Part shown: positions 1 to 7,541 of the stretch, one piece after another
How positions within the stretch are numbered: the first letter of the stretch is position 1
How the letters are laid out: each line of letters opens with the position of its first letter
NCBI GenBank assembly: GCA_964527925.1
Contig: CAZGQO010000004.1
Coordinates: 1 to 64,000 of the forward strand
DNA length: 64,000 bases
Direction of reading: 5' to 3'
DNA from: Ch128b sp964527925
GTDB taxonomy: Bacteria; Bacteroidota; Ignavibacteria; Ch128b
The notes under the pieces: model-generated
The model's input: the letters and a program-made list of their open reading frames with translations, nothing else
Told to the model about the DNA's origin: nothing
Database searches by the model: none
Translations under genes and position numbers: made by a program

Positions 1-1
1 G

Positions 2-91
2 ATTATCAATACAATTTCAAATAAAATTCTAAAAGTCAAAGAAATTATTGACTTACTTTTTAATCTAAAAATATTCAACTTTTTAAGCTAG
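2..91 (+). CDS. 3' end of an unidentified gene (partial)
   Basis: One frame is open from base 2 to a TAG at 89-91, giving about 29 residues of a Lys/Ile/Leu-rich tail with no start codon inside the window. Its position directly before polysaccharide genes on the same strand suggests the end of a glycosyltransferase or similar sugar gene. That is inference from context only; the tail carries no recognisable motif. An open frame this short could be chance in AT-rich DNA. Confidence 0.3.
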   Translation: MINTISNKILKVKEIIDLLFNLKIFNFLS

Positions 92-145
92 TTGGATGTT
101 TAGGCAAATCATAAAGTTATTAAATAAACTTTCAATTATTTATTA

Positions 146-1000
146 ATGGATTTCACTCTAACAATATATCAAGAATTTTTAATTAATTTACTTAAAAGAA
201 ATTACAAGTTTTTAACTTTTGCTGATTATATCCTACAAAATTCTCATACTGAAAATTCTAAAAATATTATTGATAACTTTCAAGCTTCTAAAAAACAAAT
301 CATACTCCGACATGATATTGATCGCTTACCAAGAAATGCTTTACAAATGGCTAATATAGAATTTAACCTGGGAATCAAAGGAACGTATTATTTTAGAATC
401 GTTCCACAAAGCTATAACCCTAATATTATTGAAAAAATAATCAATCTGGGGCATGAAGTTGGCTATCATTATGAGGACATAGATTTAATTTTTAGTAATC
501 AGCGGTCAGCAATAATTGACAAGAATGGAAATATTAATGAGGAGAAGTTGATTGATTTAGCTTATGAGAATTTTTGTATGAACTTAGAAATGTTAAGGAA
601 AAATTTTAATATTAAAACTATTTGTATGCATGGTTCACCAAGGTCTAAATTTGACAATAAGTTAATATGGACAAAATACGATTACCGAAAATTGGGTCTT
701 TGGGGTGAACCTTATTTTGATATTGATTTTAATGAGTTTGCTTATTTTACAGATACAGGTAGAAGATGGAATGGTTATAATGTTAGTATAAGAGATAGAG
801 TCAAATCATCATTCAATTTTAATTTTAAATCTACTATAGAAATAATAGAAAATATTGATTTATTACCTGATAAAGTAATGTTTACTATTCACCCTGAACG
901 CTGGCATAATAATCCTATTTTATGGACTAAAGAATTGCTCTGGCAGAACACAAAAAATATAATTAAAAAAATGGTAGTTATAAAAAATTCAAAATCTTAA
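146..1000 (+). CDS. Polysaccharide deacetylase-family protein
   Basis: The 284-residue protein has the NodB-fold opening seen in polysaccharide deacetylase-like proteins of O-antigen loci: an 'RHDID' motif near residue 54 (the Asp-containing metal/catalytic segment), 'GHEVGYHYED' near residue 112 supplying His ligands, 'CMHGSPRS' in the middle and 'TIHPERW' near the C-terminus. Family members remove N- or O-acetyl groups from cell-wall or surface glycans; the exact substrate is not visible. There is no signal peptide, so action on a cytoplasmic or lipid-linked intermediate is likely. The ATG at 146 is the first good start. It is followed by remnants of a second deacetylase (1109-1213) and by another family member (1217-1987), so the locus has held several copies. 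Annotation is by motif and context; activity is unproven. Confidence 0.7.
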   Translation: MDFTLTIYQEFLINLLKRNYKFLTFADYILQNSHTENSKNIIDNFQASKKQIILRHDIDRLPRNALQMANIEFNLGIKGTYYFRIVPQSYNPNIIEKIINLGHEVGYHYEDIDLIFSNQRSAIIDKNGNINEEKLIDLAYENFCMNLEMLRKNFNIKTICMHGSPRSKFDNKLIWTKYDYRKLGLWGEPYFDIDFNEFAYFTDTGRRWNGYNVSIRDRVKSSFNFNFKSTIEIIENIDLLPDKVMFTIHPERWHNNPILWTKELLWQNTKNIIKKMVVIKNSKS

Positions 1001-1007
1001 AATAATT

Positions 1008-1110
1008 ATGAAAATCCTCTCCGTTGTAGGTGCACGAGCTAATCCTTCTATTCATCAGGACAAGTTTTATGAAAATTGCTCCATTTAAACGTGCGATAGA
1101 TGATTTCTAA
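1008..1110 (+). pseudogene. Remnant of UDP-GlcNAc 2-epimerase N-terminus (wecB-like)
   Basis: The ATG at 1008 opens with MKILSVVGAR, the classical start of WecB/WbpI-type UDP-HexNAc 2-epimerases, which usually continues PNFMKIAP. Here about 22 extra bases follow the GARAN codons and shift the frame. The frame then resumes as FMKIAPFKRAIDDF and stops at 1110. Only the first ~25 residues of a ~380-residue enzyme remain, so it is non-functional. It directly abuts a detached deacetylase 3' end, pointing to deletion or recombination inside the polysaccharide locus. Confidence 0.75.
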
Positions 1111-1213
1111 TTTTCATCCGAATAAATGGTTTGAATTTGGTCTATTGTGGTTTAGAGAATTAATTTTTCAGAATATTAAAAATGTTATAAAATATTACAT
1201 TATACATAGATAA
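1109..1213 (+). pseudogene. Detached C-terminal fragment of a second polysaccharide deacetylase
   Basis: The frame 1109-1213 reads NFHPNKWFEFGLLWFRELIF and then QNIKNVIKYYIIHR before a stop. This aligns with the end of the intact deacetylase at 146-1000 (IHPERWHNNPILWTKELLWQ then NTKNIIKKM): HP..W, LW, EL, QN.KN.IK are shared in order. No start codon or upstream domain is present, so this is the orphaned 3' end of a paralogue. It begins where the wecB-like remnant ends, marking a deletion junction near 1105-1115. Confidence 0.7.
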
Positions 1214-1216
1214 AAA

Positions 1217-2132
1217 ATGAGAAGGTATTGCCTTTTGACCAATGATATTGAAACTACCTCTATTTGGTTTAATACACTTAGAGATGAAACAGGTATTAAA
1301 GTTTACAAAGAAGGGATGCAACTATTATTAGACATAGATGGTCAATATAATCTCAAGACGACATTTCTCTTCACTGCATATATTGCTAAATTAATTCCGG
1401 ATATTGTTAAAATGGTAATAAAGTATAATCATGAAGTGGCATCGCATGGTAAATCCCATCTCTCTGAAAATGGATTTGATGTAATGCCATTACAAAAACA
1501 GAAAGAACATCTGGAATATTCTAAAAAACTCCTGGAAGATATATCCGGTGAAGAAGTAATTTCTTTTCGGGCGCCTGCTTTACGGGTTAGCAACAACATC
1601 GCTATAGCTTTGATTGAAACTGGATTTAAAATAGATAGTCCTGTCGCTTCACAAAGATTTGATTTTTTTTTCATTCGGGGGGAAAATAAACTCAAATGGT
1701 TCTTCGATCAAAGACTTCCCTATAAAGTAGATCCTGAGAATATTTTCAACAAAGGCAACAGCAATCTGGTGGAGGTACCTTTGTCTGCGTTTTTTTTACC
1801 CTATGTCGGAACCACAATGCGTATTTTTCCCAAAATCACATCCCTACAGAGGCGAGAAATTCATTTCGAAACCACCTTAAATGGAAAGCCTGTTGTTTTT
1901 GATATTCATCCAAAAGAATTTATTGATGAATCACAGGAAAAAAGAATAATCTCCAGGAGAACAATAAATTCTTTGTCCTTTTTTTAAAAGGTTGGATTAG
2001 AGCAAATTTAAAAATTAAGAATCTCGGGCCTGTAGCGAAAAATCATTAGATAAAGGAAATTGAATTTTATAAGAATAGGGATTACTAATTTATGCCTATT
2101 CGAAAATATTGTGAAGTGAATGGTTCAATATG
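1217..2132 (+). pseudogene. Polysaccharide deacetylase, frameshifted near the C-terminus
   Basis: The open frame 1217-1987 encodes 256 residues with NodB-type motifs: 'LTNDIETTS' at the N-terminus, 'EVASHGKSH' (H-x3-H metal site) near residue 76, 'SFRAPALRVS' near residue 116 and 'VFDIHPKEF' near residue 228. The frame ends at a run of seven T (about 1979-1985). Shifting frame there continues with 'WIRANLKIKNLGPVAKN', and after two further breaks with 'EIEFYKNRDY' and 'MPIRKYCEVN', the usual tail of this family up to about 2132. The catalytic part is whole, so a shortened enzyme may still be made, but the multiple lesions in the tail suggest decay. A single homopolymer error could explain the first break but not all three. 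Confidence 0.65.
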
Positions 2133-2941
2133 AGAATTTTTATAATTACAATGGATGAACCTGTTTTAACGAAGTTATTTATCACCAAAATTATAGAAAA
2201 AAGAAAATCATACATCGTTGGTTTGGTCCTTTCAAAGGGCGATAGGTTAACCATTCATAAGAATAAATCAAAAATAGAATATCTATTTTCTCTATTCTTT
2301 ATAATGGGTTTTTAATTTCACAAAAAACTCGGTAATAATGTTAAATAATAAAATTAAAAAAAAATTACATCAAATTTTTCCTTCCATTTTTAAAGATCCC
2401 TCTATTAAAAGTGTTGCGGAAAAGTATGGCATAAAGACATGGCAGATTAAAAATCTTAATAATAAGGAATTTGTAGAGGAGTTTAAAAAATTGGATGTCG
2501 ATTTAATTATTAATCAAAATCAAAATATACTTAAAAAAGAGTTGCTTTCAATACCAAAAATTGGAGTTATAAATAGACATAATGCATTATTGCCTAAAAA
2601 TATGGGGCGATTAACCCCCTTCTGGGTTTTATATAAAGGCGAAAAAGTATCGGGCGTTTCTATTCATTTTGTTACAGAAGAGCTGAACGCTGGAGATATC
2701 ATCGTTCAATAAAGATTCCCAATTACTAAGAAAGATAATTTTAATACAGTGATTAAAAAAAAATTACAAAATAGCACCACTTGCAATGTTAGAAGCTTTG
2801 GACAAACTGGAAAAAGGCGAAAAAAACTTTATCAAAAATGATAATAATAAAGCATCGTATAATACTATCCCTACTACTAATGAAGCCTGGGAATATCGTA
2901 AAAAAAGAATTATGGCCGGATTAAGGCTAAATAAAAACTAA
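2130..2941 (+). pseudogene. Formyltransferase-family (methionyl-tRNA formyltransferase-like) gene in three pieces
   Basis: Three consecutive fragments together form one formyltransferase-fold protein of about 265 residues. Piece 1 (2130-2315) holds the N-terminal Rossmann strand (MRIFIITMDEPV) and ends at a T-run. Piece 2 (in frame from about 2305, ATG at 2338, stop at 2712) holds the family core 'GVINRHNALLPKNMGRLTPFW' with the Asn-His pair, then 'GVSIHFVTEELNAGDIIVQ'. After that in-frame stop the text continues 'RFPITKKDNFNTVIK'. A shift at the A-run near 2757-2763 then leads to 'APLAMLEALDKLEKGE' and a stop at 2941. Such enzymes in O-antigen clusters N-formylate amino sugars. With at least two frameshifts and one stop it is inactive here. 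Confidence 0.75.
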
Positions 2942-2984
2942 TATATCATATTTTTTAAGAGTTGTTTTTTCAATTACCATAAAA

Positions 2985-3420
2985 TTGGTATGTGTTACGG
3001 TGTTGGGTGTATTATTCTCAGTCGAGGCGGTACAGTGTGTTGCCATTGGTTTTAATACTGCTATCTTTTTTACGTTTGCGATTAGCACTATGGCAAGTGG
3101 TGATGGTTGTCTTTTACCAGTAACCCTTGTGAATACGGTAAAAAACTTTGCTAAACCAATTGAGGATATTGGCATCGGCGATAAGGTGGTAAGTTTCGAT
3201 GAGAAGAGCTAAAGATTGGAATACAACACCGTCACCCAAATTCACACCGAAGTTGATCAACATAAGCGTAGAGCTTAAATTATTCCTAAACCTTCAAGGA
3301 AAGGAGCTCAGCCCTGTCGATCACTCGTTGTAGTATTATACCTATTTTCAACGGCTTCGGCAGACCTAAAGAACAGCTTCGTTGACGGCAAACAAAGGAT
3401 CGGTTAATGACGGGTATATT
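2985..3420 (+). pseudogene. Degenerate HINT-domain (polymorphic-toxin/intein-like) remnant
   Basis: A TTG-started frame from 2985 reaches 'GDGCLLPVTLVNTV' then 'KPIEDIGIGDKVVSFDEK'. This matches the opening of HINT domains: a Cys nucleophile, 'GTLV', then 'KPIE.I.VGD.V.SFDE'. An in-frame stop at 3210-3212 is followed in the same frame by 'RLEYNTVTQIHTEVDQHKRRA'. A neighbouring frame then gives 'LKLFLNLQGKELSPVDHSL' (the 'L.L..G.EL..T.DH' strand of HINT) and a third gives 'ADLKNSFVDGK'. At least two frameshifts and one stop separate these, so it is dead. HINT domains precede toxin tips in polymorphic toxins; no toxin domain remains. A minus-strand frame over 2927-3175 is a shadow. Confidence 0.55.
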
Positions 3421-3533
3421 CATAAATAAAGCGGTGCATTTGAGGCGAATCACCTCAAAAATTGTATTATAATATTATCAAGGAAAAAATAAATTATTTA
3501 ACCGATGTTATTTAAACTGGTTAAGATTTTAAA

Positions 3534-3668
3534 TGATGAAATATATCAAAAATTTTAAGTGAGGAAAATCTATTCAGGTATGAAAATTTAAATTGGTATT
3601 TAGAGATTGTCGGATTAGATTTTGAAAGAGTTGTTAAAACAATAAATCAGATACTAAAATTATATTAG
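3534..3668 (+). other. Short open stretch without a start, possible gene remnant
   Basis: Between two stops at about 3534 and 3666-3668 one frame reads a protein-like segment containing 'LSEENLFRYENLNWYLEIVG' and 'DFERVVKTINQILKLY'. It has no start codon and no upstream continuation. Sitting just after a broken HINT domain it could be the tail of an immunity-type small protein, but this is a guess from position; no family is recognised. The remaining gene-free DNA (3421-3768) shows nothing else. Confidence 0.2.
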
Positions 3669-3768
3669 TTAAAAATATTCTTGATTAAAAATTAAAAACT
3701 AATAAATCTCCATAAGCATCTCATTTCTTTATAAAAAATTTAATTTTGATTTTGAACCTACTAAACTC

Positions 3769-4353
3769 ATTATCAATAAAAAAAATATTTTATTAATCTT
3801 TTTTACTCTATTAAAATTCTTTTTATTTAATGTTAATATATATTCACAAGACACGAAAAATTTAAAAAATGAATCCTCAGGATATTATATTTCTTTATCT
3901 GCTTGCCTTCAAATGTCAGGAATAAAAGATGAAGATTTTAAATTTTCGAATTTTTCTCCATTATTTAATATAAATGTTGGTAAATGGTATTCAGAATACA
4001 TTGCTTTACAAGTCGGATATAAAGGATTTTATTTTAAGTATATAATGGATGAAAGAAAACATTATTACAATTATTTTTATTCTGGAGTAGCAGTGAACTT
4101 ATTTCCCTTTATAATTCCTTGCAAAATTAATAAGAATGTTAATATATATTTACACGCTGGAGCAGGTTATTTCTATAAATATGATTATGATAAATCTAAT
4201 ATATGTAGTAATTCTGGAATACAAATGAATTATAAAATTCAAGAAAAATTTTTAATTAACTTTAATCCATCATCAATCATAGGATGGGATATTTATCAAG
4301 GTAATTGGGATATTCTTACAGGCGTAACAATAGGAGTTACATATTTTTTGTAA
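3769..4353 (+). CDS. Small outer-membrane beta-barrel-like protein with non-ATG start
   Basis: The first ATG in frame is at 3913, but the frame is open further upstream. From an ATT at 3769 it reads IINKKNILLIFFTLLKFFLF followed by 'NVNIYSQD', an obvious signal peptide with a cleavage-like 'YSQD'. No ATG, GTG or TTG precedes it, so initiation is either at ATT/ATA or the start codon has been lost. The mature part (~170 residues) alternates aromatic and polar residues ('YKGFYFKYIM', 'LHAGAGYFYKYDY') and ends in 'GVTIGVTYFL' with a terminal Phe-Leu, typical of a small 8-strand outer-membrane barrel. Function unknown. If only the ATG at 3913 were used the protein would lack its export signal. Confidence 0.5.
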   Translation: MINKKNILLIFFTLLKFFLFNVNIYSQDTKNLKNESSGYYISLSACLQMSGIKDEDFKFSNFSPLFNINVGKWYSEYIALQVGYKGFYFKYIMDERKHYYNYFYSGVAVNLFPFIIPCKINKNVNIYLHAGAGYFYKYDYDKSNICSNSGIQMNYKIQEKFLINFNPSSIIGWDIYQGNWDILTGVTIGVTYFL

Positions 4354-4436
4354 ATTATTATACTATTAAGCAAAAGCTATTTAAAAAACTGTTTTATCAA
4401 GTTTAGTTTATTCTTCTTTTAATTTTGAATATTTTA

Positions 4437-6374
4437 ATGGATATACGATTAAGCTATATTAGAACAATAATTATTTATTCATTACCATTAATGCCTATCC
4501 TTTTCTTTTTTAAGGAAAATGTAACTTTTGATCAATTTGTATCTATTCTTTCGTTAATTATTATTAATATTATGTCCGTATCAATAATTACTCGTAAATT
4601 TCATTATGAAGACAAATTTTATTCATTGAAAAGGTTTTACTATTCATTTATTATTAGTGTGAGTATTATAGCAAATTTTTTATATATCTTTAAGAGTTTT
4701 CATAAAATTAAAATCTTTGTAATTAGTGCATTTTTTATTTCACTAATTATAGAAATTTTATGGTTAAAATTATTTATAAAACCAAAACTTATAAAAATCA
4801 AACAGAATATTTCAGGTTCAGAAAATTTTACTATTAGAGGCTTGCTTTTTGTAACTGGTATATATCTATTAAGCTTTTTTGATTTAATAAAATTTGAATA
4901 TAATTTTTTATCTTTCAATAGCATATACTTAATCCCGGGCATTTTTGTGCTTTTGTTTATATCGGTACGGTTGACATTTAATTTTTCAGTAAAAGCTGCA
5001 GAAAATAATTATTGGGAATATATCTGGAAACATGCAAAGTCATTTTTGCTCTTTCTTTCGCTTCTTTTTTTCTTCCTATCCTTTTTTGATTTTAATAAAG
5101 TTCTGATGAAGCAAATCCTTATCAGTTCAACAAAATATATATCAATTTCATTTCTATTTTTTACATTTTATTATTTCTGGAAGAAGAATATAAATAATTA
5201 TGATCCTGTAAGATTCAAATTCAGAAAAGCAACATCTATTGATTATAACGAAATTGAGAAAAAATTTTTAAATGAAATGGATGTGAAGTATAGAATTAAT
5301 GGAGAATTTTATGATAAAGATAAAATAAAAGAAATGCTTCAAAAAGTTTATTTAAAAGACTATCCGGAATTCGTTGATAGATTTGATGAAAGGATCGAAT
5401 TGGGAAGCATTGATAGAAATAGGATTAAGATATTGCGCAGCCGTGATGAATATAATGTTGATGTTATTGAAGATGAGAATCTCCAGCTATTTATTAATTT
5501 ACATAGAATAAATGATCTCAGAAGAATCAATCAATATTTTATAAAGGTACATCAGAAATTAAAACAGGGGGGAATTTTTGTTTTATATCTAGAACCACTG
5601 GAAAGCAGGCATAAAAAATTTATTGAAAAGTATCCAAATATTCTTGCTAAAATTTTCTATTTTATTAATTTCATCTGGCATCGTGTGATTCCCAAACTTC
5701 CTGTTATGCAAAAAATTTATTTTTCAATAACTGATGGGAATAATCGGGCAATATCATTTGCTGAAACGCTAGGACGTTTGAAATATTGTGGATTTGAAAT
5801 TATTGATGTTTATAATAATAATGGTCAATTATTCATTACGGCAATAAAAAATTCCAGACCTATGGATATAATACCATCCTATGGACCATTCTTTAAAATG
5901 AAAAGAATTGGTAAAGATGGTAAACCAATTTATGTCTATAAAATGCGCACTATGCATCCATTTTCAGAGTTTATACAGGATCTTGCATACAAGTTTAATA
6001 AGCTTGATATTGGTGGAAAAATCAAAGATGATTTTAGGATAACCTCCTGGGGTAAAGTTCTAAGATTTTTTTGGCTGGATGAACTACCTATGTTAATTAA
6101 CTTTCTTAAAGGGGATTTAAAACTTGTTGGAGTAAGACCTATTTCACAACATTATTTCAATCTTTACCCAGATGATGTTAAGGAATTAAGACTAAAAACG
6201 AAGCCCGGTTTAATTCCTCCATTTTATTATGATTTACCAAAAACTTTTGAAGAAATAGTTGACTCTGAAAGAAAATATTTAATGAGTTATTTCGAGAAAC
6301 CATTTGTGACTGATCTTAAGTATCTACTTAAAGCCATGTATAATATCTTACTAAAAGGAGCCAGAAGTAAATAA
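4437..6374 (+). CDS. Membrane sugar transferase with inserted methyltransferase-like region
   Basis: The protein has about 645 residues (ATG at 4437; a TTG at 4425 is an alternative). The first ~255 residues hold roughly eight hydrophobic segments. Residues ~280-460 look like the C-terminal half of a SAM-methyltransferase fold ('VHQKLKQGGIFVLYLEP', later 'AETLGRLKYCGFEIIDVYNN'). Residues ~465-645 are a bacterial sugar-transferase catalytic domain: 'MKRIGKDGKPIYVYKMRTMH', 'DDFRITSWGKVLRFFWLDELP', 'LINFLKGDLKLVGVRPI', 'LKTKPGLIPP'. Such enzymes move a sugar-1-phosphate to undecaprenyl phosphate and start repeat-unit assembly. The usual hydrophobic anchor directly before the catalytic domain is missing, so the N-terminal segments presumably supply the membrane link. 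The gene ends one base before the oppositely oriented polymerase gene. Confidence 0.8.
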   Translation: MDIRLSYIRTIIIYSLPLMPILFFFKENVTFDQFVSILSLIIINIMSVSIITRKFHYEDKFYSLKRFYYSFIISVSIIANFLYIFKSFHKIKIFVISAFFISLIIEILWLKLFIKPKLIKIKQNISGSENFTIRGLLFVTGIYLLSFFDLIKFEYNFLSFNSIYLIPGIFVLLFISVRLTFNFSVKAAENNYWEYIWKHAKSFLLFLSLLFFFLSFFDFNKVLMKQILISSTKYISISFLFFTFYYFWKKNINNYDPVRFKFRKATSIDYNEIEKKFLNEMDVKYRINGEFYDKDKIKEMLQKVYLKDYPEFVDRFDERIELGSIDRNRIKILRSRDEYNVDVIEDENLQLFINLHRINDLRRINQYFIKVHQKLKQGGIFVLYLEPLESRHKKFIEKYPNILAKIFYFINFIWHRVIPKLPVMQKIYFSITDGNNRAISFAETLGRLKYCGFEIIDVYNNNGQLFITAIKNSRPMDIIPSYGPFFKMKRIGKDGKPIYVYKMRTMHPFSEFIQDLAYKFNKLDIGGKIKDDFRITSWGKVLRFFWLDELPMLINFLKGDLKLVGVRPISQHYFNLYPDDVKELRLKTKPGLIPPFYYDLPKTFEEIVDSERKYLMSYFEKPFVTDLKYLLKAMYNILLKGARSK

Positions 6375-7541
6375 TTAATTACTATTAGATTTATCATCAA
6401 AAAATAACAAAGAAAGTACAACTAAGTTGGTTGATATATCCTTTGAAAATTGGGCAAGAATTAAGTTATAAATTATTATCATCAATAGGGTAATCTTAAC
6501 TTTTAATTCAAAATTTATAATTTGTTTTATTAAATAATAAAAGCCTATTAAAAGGCATAATAATCCCAATATCCCTGTTTCAGATAAAATCTCAACTAAT
6601 AAGTTATGGGGATACTTAAGATCTTTTCTTAGACTGATATTTGAATTAAAAGAACCGCAGCCTTTGCCCCATAAAGGACTCTCTTTGAACATATTTAATC
6701 CTTCCTTCAATGCCTGAATTCTTACATCAATAGTATTATCCTTTTTGAAAATAAGTTCTTTATTACTATAGGTTGAAAAGTCAGGTATTCTATTTTGTAA
6801 GTTTTGCGAAAAATTGAGAGCAAAAATTAAAGTTAGTAAAAATATTAAACATGTTAATAATAATCGTTTTAAAACATCTTTATTATTATGAAAAAAAATT
6901 ATTAAAAAGAGTATTACAAAAAATGTAGCTATAATTCCTGAACGAAGAGCAATTTGATTAAGTGCCAATGACATCAAGACAAACAGTATTAGATTTAAGT
7001 TGGTGCGAGAATTTTCGAATATTAAACGATATAAAGAAATAATGATTCCGAAAATCAATAAACGCCCTATGAAAACATGGCTTAATATTTTAGTCTTTAT
7101 TGTAAAATTTTCAAATGTAACCGGCGGAAAAAATATAATTAATATACTAAGTAAGCTAAGTGAAAAAATTAATACCTGTTTAATACGCTTCCAGTTTATT
7201 TGATGAAATAAAATTTTATTATAGCTAAGAGCTATTGAAAGTGGTATTATACTTGATAGTAATTGAAAAATCTTTTGAAGACCGAATGATTTATTTTCAC
7301 TCCATAAAATTGATATAAATAAAAACAAAATGAAAATTGTAAACCAAATCTTACCCTTTGAATTGATTAATTCGTTTTTATTTTTTGTATTTTTAATTGA
7401 AGAAATTAGGAAAAGAGTGGTTATTGCAAAAAGAATCGTTTTTAAAATAATTGTATCAGGTTTATAATTTGAAATAAAGGTTAATAAGAATTTAACTGCT
7501 AATAAGGATAACAATATATATTGAATATAAACACCAGACAT
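6375..7541 (-). CDS. O-antigen polymerase/ligase-type membrane protein (Wzy/WaaL-like)
   Basis: This 388-residue protein has about ten to twelve hydrophobic segments and one larger loop. The loop carries the family hallmark 'GKGCGSFNSN...LKYPHNLLVEILSETGILGL' (around residues 293-335), the PHN motif typical of the O-antigen ligase/Wzy superfamily. It would polymerise lipid-linked repeat units or ligate glycan to lipid A or protein in the inner membrane. It runs opposite to its neighbours: the stop abuts that of the sugar transferase (6374/6375), and its ATG at 7541 overlaps the start of the divergent gene at 7521 by 21 bases. Polymerase and ligase cannot be told apart by eye. Confidence 0.8.
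   Translation of the reverse strand: MSGVYIQYILLSLLAVKFLLTFISNYKPDTIILKTILFAITTLFLISSIKNTKNKNELINSKGKIWFTIFILFLFISILWSENKSFGLQKIFQLLSSIIPLSIALSYNKILFHQINWKRIKQVLIFSLSLLSILIIFFPPVTFENFTIKTKILSHVFIGRLLIFGIIISLYRLIFENSRTNLNLILFVLMSLALNQIALRSGIIATFFVILFLIIFFHNNKDVLKRLLLTCLIFLLTLIFALNFSQNLQNRIPDFSTYSNKELIFKKDNTIDVRIQALKEGLNMFKESPLWGKGCGSFNSNISLRKDLKYPHNLLVEILSETGILGLLCLLIGFYYLIKQIINFELKVKITLLMIIIYNLILAQFSKDISTNLVVLSLLFFDDKSNSN

Noticed and set aside
2927..3175. Minus-strand 82-codon frame over the HINT remnant
   Set aside because: The plus-strand reading matches HINT motifs and continues after its stop in the same style; the minus frame shows no recognisable motif or ribosome-binding site.
1000..3700. 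Insertion sequence or transposon as the cause of the decay region
   Set aside because: No transposase fragment, terminal inverted repeats or target-site duplication could be seen.
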